Source: Echria macrotheca
Taxonomy: Eukaryota; Ascomycota; Sordariomycetes; Sordariales; Schizotheciaceae
Assembly (NCBI GenBank): GCA_030411725.1
Contig: MU839829.1
Location: 1,798,001-1,862,000 of the forward strand
DNA: 64,000 bases
Direction of reading: 5' to 3'
Part shown: positions 32,525 through 42,901 of the stretch, in pieces
Layout: every line of letters begins with the position of its first letter
Position numbering within the stretch: the stretch's first letter is position 1
The notes under the pieces: generated by a model
Database searches by the model: none
Seen by the model: the letters and a program-made list of their open reading frames with translations, nothing else
Told to the model about the DNA's origin: nothing
Position numbers and translations under genes: made by a program

Positions 32525-34638
32525 TGAGGGATCTCTGTGCTCTGATGTCCACAGACGGTGGTATAACTGTAGTCAAACTTGATGCACCGCTCAGGACTAA
32601 TAAGACGAGTAAAGACACGCTCAGTAGGTTATAGCGTGACCTCAAATAGATATTGTACGGTTTAGGCGCTCAAAGAATGCCATCCCTACCACAGTAAGTT
32701 GCCTCTGGCGTGGGGAACAAGCACAGGACACCAGTTTGAACCGAATACGGCGACCTCGGATAGTCATACAGGCTAGAGAGTCATATCTCCGACTTGGGGA
32801 GTAGAACCGGCAGACCGAGTAATGTACCTGGTCAAACAACCTGTCAATGATAGCACCAACTGAAAGGTTTTTAGTTGAGGCCGATACGGACCCACGAACC
32901 GTACCTATGATCTGATGATACCTCAGAGTCCTACGAGCCGGGCAGTGGAAAGCTATTGGCTATCAGGGAGCTGGGTTGGCCACCAGAACTCCAAAAGATG
33001 CGGGGAACTTGAACGCGAATCCCCGCACTCAAAGACACGGCCAACCGCTTGGTGGTCACTGGTCACGGTGCTGTTCGAACGGTGGCAAAGGCCATCCCGG
33101 CCCGGACGGATGCATTGTCTACTTTACTCGAGTACTTATCTGGATGGCGAGTGGGGGGAAGTGAGTTTTTTCCAGACCCAGGAGTGTCAGGAAGAAGGAA
33201 CTTTGTCGAGGTCACGTCCGCTGACATACGGTATCGCTTGTGTTTCCCCTCTCTCGCGACAATCAGCTCAGCGCAGCAGTGCAACATGGAGAAGCCGGTT
33301 GTTTGATAACAGTTAAGTGGTATCGCTGGTCTCCACACCCCATCAAGGTACCCTCTGGTTGTGGTGGTGGGTGGAGGTGTGCGTGTACAGTACTCGTACC
33401 GAACAGATGTGCAAAACGCAGCTAAGAAAGATCCCAGATGGCGCCATTACCGGATCTACATTAGTGCACCTGTCGGACAGCTGGGAGGATAATGTTCGGC
33501 CGGTCCACGCAGCGAAGAGGATCCGTTGTCGAAGCTTTACTTATGACTCCGCTACAAAGTCTGGGGTTGAGCGGAGGATGATGCAATTGCCAAGCTGCTT
33601 ATCGGCGCTGGAGCCGATACTCTCGCCGCGTCTTGATGCCGTCCTCACAGGTCCCAGATTCCGGTCCGATGGTTTTCAGGAACAGCGCAAATCGCATCCC
33701 GGAGAACTTGCCATGGGAATCCAAGTTGTTTGGCCTGTCGGCTTCGTCATTATTCGAAGCCGGAGTGTCAGGGGGGCTGGCCATCAATGCACTGGCACGT
33801 GGTGCGTTGCTCGGTGGGCCACCCCGCGTGACGTGCGCCTGGCACTCCTCCAAGGCAGGCACCCAGCAGCAACCGTCAAGCGCTCCGAGACACAGCCTTG
33901 CCCTGCTGATTGGATGCCATGGGCCCCCAATCTTCCGAGGTTGCTTCTGAAGCTCCGGCCTGCGAGCTCCGGCGGCGAAAGAGGCAGCTTTGCTATCTGC
34001 AGGGTCGCGATCTGGGTGGCTGTCTGTAGTTAAGCCACATCAGCTCCCTCGCCGCCTGCTCGCGGCTGCGTGCTGCTCGTGCCGATCCCGGCAAGACAGC
34101 CTCGCTGTCATCGGCTCAACAAAAGCACCGCTACGCACGAAATGCTTCCCCAACATACAGCTCGCAAAATAACTGATTGCAGACACCACTGCAGTGGCAA
34201 TGCACTCCAGCAAGATGAGACTGCTCCAAACGACCTCGAGGACCTCTCCGGGTCTCGACGCCGGTCTTATCATCTTATCGCTGGCGCTCGCTTTGCTGTG
34301 GAGCAGGCAGAGTCATACCATTCGCCGCACCGCCCTGCCCTAAGCCTAAAGCAGCCAAAGAGGTGGGTCTGCCTGGCCCATGCCCCCCGTCAGAGGTTAC
34401 CCCAGCATCCACCCGCCTTGCGTCCTCCGGCTGCCCTTTAAAGAGCCAGCCGATGCCGTCCTTCCCAATCCGCTGCTCTGACACCTCCTCCCATCCTCCT
34501 TCCCCATTGCTCCATCACCCTTCCCATCATCCCAAACATCAGAGTCGACGGCGGCGTGATCGTAGCTGGTCTTAATCTGTCATTCCCTTTCTTTTGGAAG
34601 TCGCTGGTTCATCGACTTCGTCTTTCATTACCGCCATC
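32525..34638. other. 2.1-kb spacer before protease
   Basis: I find no supportable gene on either strand. The largest open frame (33317-34033) has no family-like composition. The last 150 bp (about 34480-34638) are C/T-rich and are the probable leader of the protease gene. Confidence 0.5.
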
Positions 34639-36292
34639 ATGCGAGGCCTCATCGCCTCCGCCCTCGTGGCCGTGGCTATCGCCAGCCCGGTCCGCCACTC
34701 ATCGGTAGACGCGGATCACGCCCCGATCCTCTCGAGCGCCAACGCCGAGATCGTTCCCAACTCGTACATCATCAAGTTCAAGAAGCATGTGCGGCCCGAG
34801 TCGGTCTCGGACCACCACTCGTGGGTGCAGAAGCTCCACGTCGAGAGCGAGAGCGGCCGGATGGAGCTGAGGAAGCGGGGCCAGTTCCCCCTCGTCGACG
34901 AGGTCTTCCGCGGCCTCAAGCACACCTACAAGATCGGGGAGGGCTTCTTGGGTTACTCCGGGCACTTTGATGACGAGACGATCGAGCAGGTCCGGAGGCA
35001 TCCTGACGTAAGTTGACATATACATCCGCGGGGTTTCAAAACCAAAGCTAATGGTATTCCTCCAGGTCGAGTACATCGAGCGTGATACCATCGTCCACAC
35101 GATGGAGATCCAGGAGGATGCCACGTGCGACAGCGAGATCGAGAAGTCGTCGCCATGGGGTCTGGCCCGTGTTTCCCACCGTGACTCCTTGACGTTTGGC
35201 ACCTTCAACAAGTACCTCTACGCTGCTGAGGGTGGCGAGGGCGTCGATGCCTACGTTATTGACACTGGCACCAACGTCGAGCACGTCGACTTTGAGGGTC
35301 GCGCTAAGTGGGGCAAGACTGTTCCTGAGGGTGATGCTGATGTCGACGGCAACGGCCACGGCACGCACTGCTCTGGAACCATCGCCGGCAAGAAGTACGG
35401 TGTCGCCAAGAAGGCCAACGTGTACGCCGTCAAGGTGCTCCGCTCCAACGGCTCCGGCACCATGGCTGATGTCATTGCCGGCGTCGAATGGGCTGCCGAG
35501 TCTCACATCAAGAACGTTAAGGCGGCCAAGGATGGTAAGCGCAAGGGCTTCAAGGGCTCCGTCGCCAACATGTCGCTTGGTGGCGGCAAGACCCGCACCC
35601 TTGATGATACCGTCAACGCTGCCGTCGCCGCTGGCCTGCACTTTGCTGTCGCCGCCGGCAATGACAATGCCGATGCCTGCAACTACTCGCCCGCCGCCGC
35701 TGCTGATGCCGTCACCGTTGGTGCTTCGGCCATTGACGACAGCCGTGCGTACTTCTCCAACTACGGCAAGTGCACTGACATCTTCGCCCCCGGTCTGAGC
35801 ATTCTCTCGACCTGGATCGGCAGCAAGTATGCCACCAACACCATCTCTGGCACTTCGATGGCTTCGCCCCATATCTGCGGTCTCTTGGCCTACTACCTCT
35901 CGCTCCAGCCTTCGGAGGACTCTGAGTACTCTGTTGCTCCCATCACCCCCAAGCAGCTCAAGTCCAACCTCATCAAGGTTGCCACCTCGGGCGCCCTCAC
36001 TGATATCCCCTCGGACACCCCCAACCTCCTCGCCTGGAACGGCGGCGGCTGCAGCAACTACACTGCTATCGTCGAGGCTGGTGGCTACAAGGCCAAGCCC
36101 CAGACTGAGCAGAAGATTGACTCGTCCATCTCGGAGCTCAAGAAGCTCATTGAGCACGACTTCGAGGTTGTCTCGGGCAAGGTTGTCAAGAGCGCTTCGT
36201 CGTTCACCAGCAAGGCCGAGAAGTTCTCCAAGAAGATCCACGAGCTTGTCGAGGAGGAGCTGAAGGAGTTCATCGAGGAGATGAATGCTTAA
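34639..36292 (+). CDS. Vacuolar subtilisin-like serine protease (cerevisin/ALP2 type)
   Basis: Exons 34639-35007 and 35066-36292 encode 531 residues. A short signal peptide (MRGLIASALVAVAIAS) leads into an I9 propeptide (residues about 40-130, with NSYIIKFKKHV). The peptidase S8 domain then follows, with Asp189 in VIDTGTN, His221 in GHGTHCSG and Ser387 in GTSMASP. The last 70 residues are a helical Lys/Glu tail typical of fungal vacuolar proteinase B. The enzyme is matured by removal of the propeptide and degrades protein in the vacuole during autophagy and starvation; homologues are also known as fungal allergens. Codon use is strongly biased to C-ending codons (GCC, CTC, AAG), which suggests high expression. 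The single intron sits at the propeptide, as in relatives. Confidence 0.93.
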
Positions 36293-36871
36293 GTTGTGAC
36301 TTTGGCACATCGTCATTAGCGCAAGGGGAGTGGTGTTTCTGATTATCACGGGAGCTGGCAGGTCATCATTTGAGGTTTAGGATTGTTTTACGGGAGTTTC
36401 CTTGTACTGTACACACAACAACATGGGACACAGATCGTGAGTTGGGTCGGGTTTGCATTTTTTGGGTCAGTACAGAGACAGCCATCAGTATCAAGATACT
36501 TTCTTTTTTTTCTCGATCGTGGTCCATTGCAACGTGGTGTTGTGTCCCTTGACTCGAGCTGACGGTCGTACATGTTAACGTTAGACAGCTGGTCAGAGAC
36601 GTCTGCTCTTGCCTTTGACAGATTTGAGACCATGACGAAGCTACCTTCCACAAAACCTTTTCGGGTCGCGACTTCCTGAGTTCCCGCTCCTGCCTGGAGA
36701 TAGTCCAAGATGTTGTTACCGTCGAGACTGGCCACCTGGTTTCTGCTCTTTTCGTTCGGGCTGGCTGCCATTGATCCCTTTCTCTTCCCATATATCGCGA
36801 CCCCACGACATACGCTTAGCCCACTCAGCTTTAGTATCAATCGTTCGTTCTCGTGGCTTGTCTTCGACCAG
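36293..36871. other. Spacer
   Basis: The 3' flank of the protease gene and the promoter of the next gene. The open frame of the latter extends to an ATG at 36710, but its first 54 codons (hydrophobic, not conserved-looking) are probably leader. Confidence 0.45.
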
Positions 36872-39805
36872 ATGCTGCGTCGACGCAGTGTCAAATCCAA
36901 GTCGGAGCTTCAGCACCGCAAATCGACGTCGTCAACCCGTGGAGTCCATCTAGAACATATCGATGCCGCCTCTGCTCAACGAGATGCCCAAGCCGCCGCT
37001 TGCCAGGCTTATACTCGAGCATTGGACAGGGCTGCTAAAGAGATGCCTCTATTCCCACCGACGCCCGAATCCTCTCCTGGAAGACATCGAGTTGACTGGA
37101 GTGAGGATGGCGGCATCGACGTCCTCCGCCGCCGCCAGAGTGTACGCTTTGTAGGCTCATGCTCGGCCCAGCCAAGGGCTAGCCAGTCCGAGGGTGCATA
37201 CGCGATGCGGAACTCGACAGATGTCGATGTCGATGCAAGGCCTATGCACGCTGACAACGCCACTGATACCTCAGGGGGTGACCGGGAGCAGACCGAGTTA
37301 CATACCGGAGACCAAGTTCCTCCACCGGTACTTCGTCCGCCGCCGCCAATTCCTCTGCCTGGCATTGCTGCTGGCTACCTCGATGCCCTACAAGCTGGCG
37401 AGGAATATTACACACCAGAAGATGACATTGCGTCTGCTCCCTCGTCATTCCGTCGGCTTCGACGCTCGAAATCGTTGTTCACATCTGAAGGTCGCATCAG
37501 AGTTGATCAGGACAGACCCCCTACCGGTACTCCTGGCACCCCTATCGAATCTGAAGCGTCGCCAGCCGCGAAGATACGGAGAATGCTGCGTTCAGATCCC
37601 CAGGACGAGTCGTACATGCGGGCAACTCCTCAACTTCGGGCACCGCGATCTATGAGCATACTGCGGCACCGGCATGTTGTAATATCCAGAACTAGTCGAG
37701 ATGGCAGCGGGTTTTCTTTCGAACAGGACGCCGTTCCGTTCCCCGAGTATAGGCCTCTGACTGCCGCTTGCAGTACGCCGCGTTTGGGACCCAAGAGATC
37801 GGGATTCCTGAGTTCTGCCGGTCACAGACACCTTACTCATAAATCACTCCGGCCTGGAAGCTCAGCTGACTATCTCGGAAGTCCAACCCCTCCGCCGCCT
37901 TTGGAGAAACCAGAAGGCTTCAAGTCTAGGGCCAGGAAGGTCTCGAAGTCGTTCAAGAAGAAGCTGAAAAGCATATTCGGTCTCTCGCGGTCCGAAGAAC
38001 AGCCACCAAACATTCCGGCGCAGCACATCGATGCACAGAGAACTCACGTTTCTGACAACTTTGGGTCTATGCTGTCTCCTCCAGATGGCGTAGAGGGCAC
38101 CTCAGGATGGAGTTCAGTCCATAGAGTGCCGGTGCGAGTGCCGTCTCTCCACGATATTCCAGCGAACATCATCCATTCTGATAGAGGAAGTTTGTGCAGT
38201 GTCGGCAGCGAGCGAAAAGTGTCGAATGACGGGTCTCTCACCAGCTGGGTCCATTCGGGACCAAGCACACTTACCAGCCAACAGCAGCAGCAGTGGAGGA
38301 ATGAATGGGAACGGCAGCGTCTTTCCATTATCAGAGAAAATGGCAGCCACGCCCCGTCACGATCTCTTGTGGGACATCCGCTTTGGCCGCAAGAATCCGA
38401 ACAAGAAGCTGCTCAGAGCCAGGCCCGGGCTGATGCGTACGCCGATAGCCAGCGTATCTATTCGGTCTTGATGAAGCGGGCTCAGGCCATCAGCGACAGG
38501 ACAGCACAAATTATCGATCAGAAGGAGATTGAGGCTGCTATTCACTGCGAGGAAAACGGTGCACCTCTTTCAAGGCTGTGCTCAGAAGATCAACCGACGG
38601 ATGCGGATATGCAAAGTATTCTGGACGCTCTTGAAACTCCGACTCGCCGTCCCAGGACTACTCTCACCGACAACAGAAGTAACTTGAAACGTCCTGAACG
38701 ACTTGGGAGTGGAGCTTCTGCAAACCCAAATCGGTATGCGACATATTTCGAGAAGCTCCCGTTTATGCAGAGAAAGCCTTCTACAGAAGGGTCAACTGAA
38801 GACTTTGTGTTGGCTTCTACAAACGACTCCCACGTCTCCTCATCGGACCCGTTTACTTCATACCCACGGTGTGAGCCTTTAACAGCAGAGGACGCAGAGA
38901 CATCAGACCAGAAAGCTGCAGCATTTGGGAGTCCGGCTTCTCATCTTTTCAGGACATCGAGTCCATACCGTCGAGCGCTGAGGAAGTCGATGGAGGAAGA
39001 GACAGACTGTCGGCAGGACGAGTCGGAAGTTGGCACATCTTCTCAGGAGGGTACCCAGATCCATGTTACAAATCTTGACGATTACGATGAGAGCGTTTAC
39101 TCTACTGACGACGTGGGGGAACAATGTGAGAGCAGAAGGCCAAGCCAGGAGGCGAATTCAACGGATATTATGTCTCCAGCGACTCATCGGCCGGCGGGAT
39201 ACCGGGCGGATTCTCATGGAAGTTCTGTCGATTGGATGTCGTGGTTATCTGCGAATGTTGGGAAGATGGAGTCTCCATCGCCACTGAAACGCGCAGCGGG
39301 CGAATATGCATTGCCCAGAACGCCCGGGGGTTTTTCTGGGGGGCATGTTCGGGAGCGAGCTCAGACGTATGATGAAGATGAGTACGAAAAGACGCCGGAG
39401 GCTCCGGTCCGCCAGCTCGCACTTCCTATTCTTCCGTTGGCCACTGTAGAGCCGAACGTGATGAAATTGTCTCCGCAGCATCACGCCGGCAAGCATTCGG
39501 CGTCTGAAAACTGGTCACCGCTGCCGGAAAACAACAGCCCGTCATGTGCTCCGCCTATACCGCCCAAGAGCCTGCTGAGGCAGACGCCGTTGAAGCGGCC
39601 TGGCCATAGCGCTAGCTATTCTGGGCTCTCGTTGGAATCCAGCCCGGGGCTGACGGCGGCAGTGCAAAAGCAGTTTGGGCCTGTGTCGAGGGATAGGAAG
39701 GTGCCGGAGTATGGTGTCCGCGAGACTCATGATTGGGATGATGGGGAGAGGTATGTGGACGGTGGGTCTCGAGTTTCGAGCAGCGACGGACGGGCGTTTA
39801 TTTGA
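36872..39805 (+). CDS. Large disordered basic/Ser-rich fungal protein
   Basis: Unrecognised, 977 residues, no intron. The start at 36872 (MLRRRSVKSKSELQHRKS) is preferred to 36710; use of the latter would add a hydrophobic segment resembling a signal anchor. The protein is mostly Ser/Pro/Arg/Glu-rich and probably disordered. It has ordered-looking islands: ACQAYTRALDRAAKEMPLFPPTPE, a polybasic stretch SRARKVSKSFKKKLKSIFG that could bind acidic membranes or nucleic acid, a helix around SQRIYSVLMKRAQAISDRTAQIID, and SVDWMSWLSANVGKME. Many SP and TP sites suggest phosphorylation. Related orphan proteins occur in Pezizomycotina. No function can be assigned. Confidence 0.7.
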   Translation: MLRRRSVKSKSELQHRKSTSSTRGVHLEHIDAASAQRDAQAAACQAYTRALDRAAKEMPLFPPTPESSPGRHRVDWSEDGGIDVLRRRQSVRFVGSCSAQPRASQSEGAYAMRNSTDVDVDARPMHADNATDTSGGDREQTELHTGDQVPPPVLRPPPPIPLPGIAAGYLDALQAGEEYYTPEDDIASAPSSFRRLRRSKSLFTSEGRIRVDQDRPPTGTPGTPIESEASPAAKIRRMLRSDPQDESYMRATPQLRAPRSMSILRHRHVVISRTSRDGSGFSFEQDAVPFPEYRPLTAACSTPRLGPKRSGFLSSAGHRHLTHKSLRPGSSADYLGSPTPPPPLEKPEGFKSRARKVSKSFKKKLKSIFGLSRSEEQPPNIPAQHIDAQRTHVSDNFGSMLSPPDGVEGTSGWSSVHRVPVRVPSLHDIPANIIHSDRGSLCSVGSERKVSNDGSLTSWVHSGPSTLTSQQQQQWRNEWERQRLSIIRENGSHAPSRSLVGHPLWPQESEQEAAQSQARADAYADSQRIYSVLMKRAQAISDRTAQIIDQKEIEAAIHCEENGAPLSRLCSEDQPTDADMQSILDALETPTRRPRTTLTDNRSNLKRPERLGSGASANPNRYATYFEKLPFMQRKPSTEGSTEDFVLASTNDSHVSSSDPFTSYPRCEPLTAEDAETSDQKAAAFGSPASHLFRTSSPYRRALRKSMEEETDCRQDESEVGTSSQEGTQIHVTNLDDYDESVYSTDDVGEQCESRRPSQEANSTDIMSPATHRPAGYRADSHGSSVDWMSWLSANVGKMESPSPLKRAAGEYALPRTPGGFSGGHVRERAQTYDEDEYEKTPEAPVRQLALPILPLATVEPNVMKLSPQHHAGKHSASENWSPLPENNSPSCAPPIPPKSLLRQTPLKRPGHSASYSGLSLESSPGLTAAVQKQFGPVSRDRKVPEYGVRETHDWDDGERYVDGGSRVSSSDGRAFI

Positions 39806-40269
39806 TATTAGACATTGGCGCTGTGCATTTTATAGAGATAACGACACAACTGTGGTTTATTAGGGAGTAGACAGGAATCGGGGTGTAATTACCGATACGG
39901 CAGACTTTGGAAGAGAATAAATAGAAGATGCTGTGGTAATGGTGTCCTTGGTGAGACGTTTTGCAAGTGATATTTCACCGCTGGAAGTGCGAAGAGGTAA
40001 ACTCAGATGGGCCTCGTGATATCTCGTTTATACCATGCCTGCTTATTTTGCAGGAATAATATTTCAATGTTGTGTGTAGGCACTTATGTGCTATAACCAC
40101 CAAGTAGAGGGACCGCTTACCCCTTAAGGGGTGGAAGCCTTCTGCTTCTCAAAGTTTTAAGACAAATAATAATCAATAATAATATTTCAATGTTTTCATT
40201 ACCCCAAGACGCCGATAGAAACCCACGCAATAACTATCCCCGGGCAATAATGGAAGGGGAGGATTTGGT
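39806..40269. other. Spacer with small direct-repeat-flanked element
   Basis: This is the convergent intergenic region between the disordered-protein gene and the FAD oxidase gene. It holds the 17-bp direct repeats listed separately and is otherwise AT-rich UTR sequence. Confidence 0.5.
40055..40194. repeat. 106-bp segment between 17-bp direct repeats with internal palindrome
   Basis: AATAATATTTCAATGTT occurs at 40055-40071 and again at 40178-40194. Between them, around 40119-40132, lies the perfect palindrome ACCCCTTAAGGGGT within a longer imperfect one. This could be a small insertion with target duplication or a slippage duplication. Confidence 0.6.
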
Positions 40270-40650
40270 CTATACACGACATAACTGCCCGTCCTCGTTC
40301 TCCTTCCAACGCTCGTTGCCCACGCAGGGGTTGCACCAGAGGACGTCTTCCGGGTCGATGGAGCGTTTTATTCGCAGCCTTGTTTTTATTTCTTGTCAGA
40401 GTTGTTTGGTTGTTTTTTGGTTGTTTATTGGCTGTTTGTTTGTTTTTGGGGGGTTGTTGAGGAGGGAAGAGGGAAGGTGGGTGTACGGTAGAGGGATGGG
40501 TGGGGATGGGGGATGGTGGATGGGTGGAGAGAGAGAGAAACGACGTACAGTTTGTTATAGTTTGATCCCCAGAATTGGGTTTGCCAGTTTGGTTCTTCGG
40601 GGTTTGCCTTTTGATTGCTTTGTTAGAATGTGTCTCTCTTTTTTTTTTTT

Positions 40651-40687
<37 letters not shown>

Positions 40688-42901
40688 TGTTTTTTATGAG
40701 ATTTTTTCTGGTTGTGTTTGAGTGTTCCCGAGGTGGTTGGTTGGTGTGATGTTCTTTACTTTTTATCTAAAAAAAAAACAAAAAGAAACTTGTTTTCCGA
40801 CGCCAACTCTGCGTCTGTTGTTTTTGGGGAAGAGTAAGGGGGGGGTGAGGGATCAGTCAGGTGAAGAGGAGGAGGGGGGGTGGTTGGAGGGTAGAACTAT
40901 GTGAACAGCGACGATGAAAAGTGTTAGGAAGAAGGAGGCATTGTGAAGCAACCGAAACAAGACAGATGCCAGGCTCCAAGTAAAAGAAGAACAAGAAGAA
41001 GAAGAAGGAGAAGAAGAAGAACAAGTAAACAAACCTCGTTCATATATGCTCCCATATCCGGCGCCAGCTCCCTCACCCCCCTCAACGACTTATTCAACCT
41101 ACTCATCGCCTCGGTCCTCGCCGTCGCGTTGAGTGGCTCCCAAGAGACGGAGTTTGCTAAAGAGAAACGTCTCCCATCAGCCTCATATCTCACACCCTCT
41201 TCCCCTCAAAACACACACACGTATGCAATACTGGCTGGAAGATAGGGAGAAGAACTCACCAATATGCACATAAGCCCTCCTCCAAGCCGGACAAACCGCA
41301 TCCCCCCCTTCCCCCCTCGGCACCGCCTCCCTCACCCCCCGTCCAGCAACGACATGCATAATCCCACTCCCACTTCCCCCCAACGCCATCTCCCTCAGCG
41401 CCTCGGCCACCTTACTCGTGTCCACCACATGCTCGCGACCCAACAGCCTACTGCCGACGACCATATCCCTCCCCGCGCTGCTCTGATCATAATTTACTTG
41501 GTACCAGCCATAAAACGAATCATAATCCGCCGGGATCTGGACGACCGCAAATTCTTCTGGGTATGTGGTGTTGATATGTTCGAGGATGGGGTTGAGGAGG
41601 TTTGATAGGGAAGAGGGGGGACTGTCCTGGAGGACTAGGGACAGACCGATCCCGGCGAGGGGGGTCGGGTCGGAGGACAGGGGTGAGGTCATGTTGGTGA
41701 AGAAGGAGGCGTACCCGGACACGCCTGCGTCGCTTAGGGAGGGGAGTTGAGAGAGGATGTAGGCGAGCATGGGGAAGAGATTGGGAGAGGAGAGGTTGGG
41801 GGTGTACAGGGCGGTTATGGTGGAGGTGAGGTGGGGGGTGGGGAAGGTTAAGAGGGTTGTTGAGGTTAGGATGCCGAAGGTTGAGCCGCCTCCCTTTTTT
41901 TTTATATATATCTTCGTGTTAGTCTCTCGTCTGGAGGGGGTGGTGGTGGTTAAGGGAAGGGGAGGGATGGGGGAAAAGGGGAAGGACGTACACCGCGCAT
42001 GGCAAAGAACAAGTCCGTGTTTGTACATTCGTTCGCGATCACGATCTTGCCGGTCGGCGTGACGACTTCCATCTCGAGCACATTGTCTGCCGCGAGGCCG
42101 TGGGTCGGCGATAGTAAACCGTGCCCGCCGCCGGTGAGGTATCCGCCGAGCGAGACGGTCTTGCCGCCGCCGCCTATGGTGGTTTGGTTTAGTTTGTCGA
42201 GAAAGGAGTAAAGCTCTTCCATCTGTGTGCCGGCGGCTACGGTTACTGCCGTGCTGTTGATCTCGACATTGCAGCCCGAGGGACGAAAGGAGGTGTGTGT
42301 TTTGGGCGTGCTCTTCAGATGGTGGACCCAGATGGAGAGCGAAAAGGGGGCGACGGAGCGGCCTAAGTAGTCGTGTCCTGAGCTTTTGACTATCACGCGG
42401 ATGTTGTTTTTCCTCGCTTTTTTTTATTAGTTTCCTCTCGTTTACAGAAGACAATAACTAACCAAACTGCAGACCGGCTTGAACGTGAGCGGCCGTCGAC
42501 GCATTCACAACGAAGACAGGATATCCCCGAGGGCTGCATGGATAAGCCTCCCCAGGAAGGCATGTGTCGTTGGCCCACTGGTTCCAGTCGACCGAGACGG
42601 GGTCGGCGCTGTGGAACTCGTACGTGGCCCAGCCGCCGCCGCCGGCGGCCACGACGGCGGCGCACTCCGAGGCGTTGTAGGTTGGCTGTCCGGGATGGCA
42701 GACAGCTCCTGGAGGAGACGGCTGCAGCAGTCGGCCCCCAGTTGACTCATTCAGATGAGTCCAGGCGGCCGCGGACGGCCAGGCGGGCGTCCCCGGGATG
42801 GCTTTGCACTTTGGGGTGGGACTTGGTGTCTCTTTTCCTACCGAGACGACGGTCGAGAGGAGGAAGAGCAGGACGGTAGACAACAAATTCGGCGGAGACA
42901 T
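40270..42901 (-). CDS. Secreted FAD-linked oxidase, berberine-bridge-enzyme type
   Basis: Six exons, all in phase (42901-42463, 42416-41992, 41893-41260, 41198-41035, 40607-40549, 40378-40270), encode 609 residues. There is an N-terminal signal peptide (LLSTVLLFLLSTVVSV). The PCMH-type FAD domain has SSGHDYLGRS, whose His is the usual covalent flavin ligand. It continues with GGGGKTVSLGGYLTGGGHGLLSPTHGLAADN and MRGGGGSTFGILT. The Cys of bicovalent enzymes is not seen in that loop. The C-terminal BBE domain is split over the last two exons: PNWQTQFWGSNYNKL, then LRIKRSIDPEDVLWCNPCVGNERW. Several NxS/T sites fit secretion. Such oxidases act on sugars, alkaloid-like or secondary-metabolite substrates; the substrate is unknown. 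Intron 4 is 427 nt and microsatellite-rich. Confidence 0.9.
40639..40686. repeat. Poly-T plus (GT)n microsatellite inside an intron
   Basis: A run of about 17 T (40639-40655) is followed by about 15 GT dinucleotides (40656-40686). It lies in the fourth intron of the FAD oxidase, close to that intron's acceptor side on the minus strand, where it reads as (AC)n followed by an A run. Confidence 0.9.
40983..41025. repeat. (AAG)n-like purine microsatellite in the same intron
   Basis: An imperfect AAG/AAC trinucleotide run lies directly next to the donor of the fourth FAD-oxidase intron (exon 4 ends at 41035). On the transcribed strand it is a long CTT pyrimidine tract. Confidence 0.8.

Noticed and set aside
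33317..34033. 238-codon plus-strand open frame
   Set aside because: Composition is erratic, with many Trp, Cys and Arg and no conserved-looking block or splice structure. It overlaps other open frames in all phases, as expected of GC-rich non-coding DNA.
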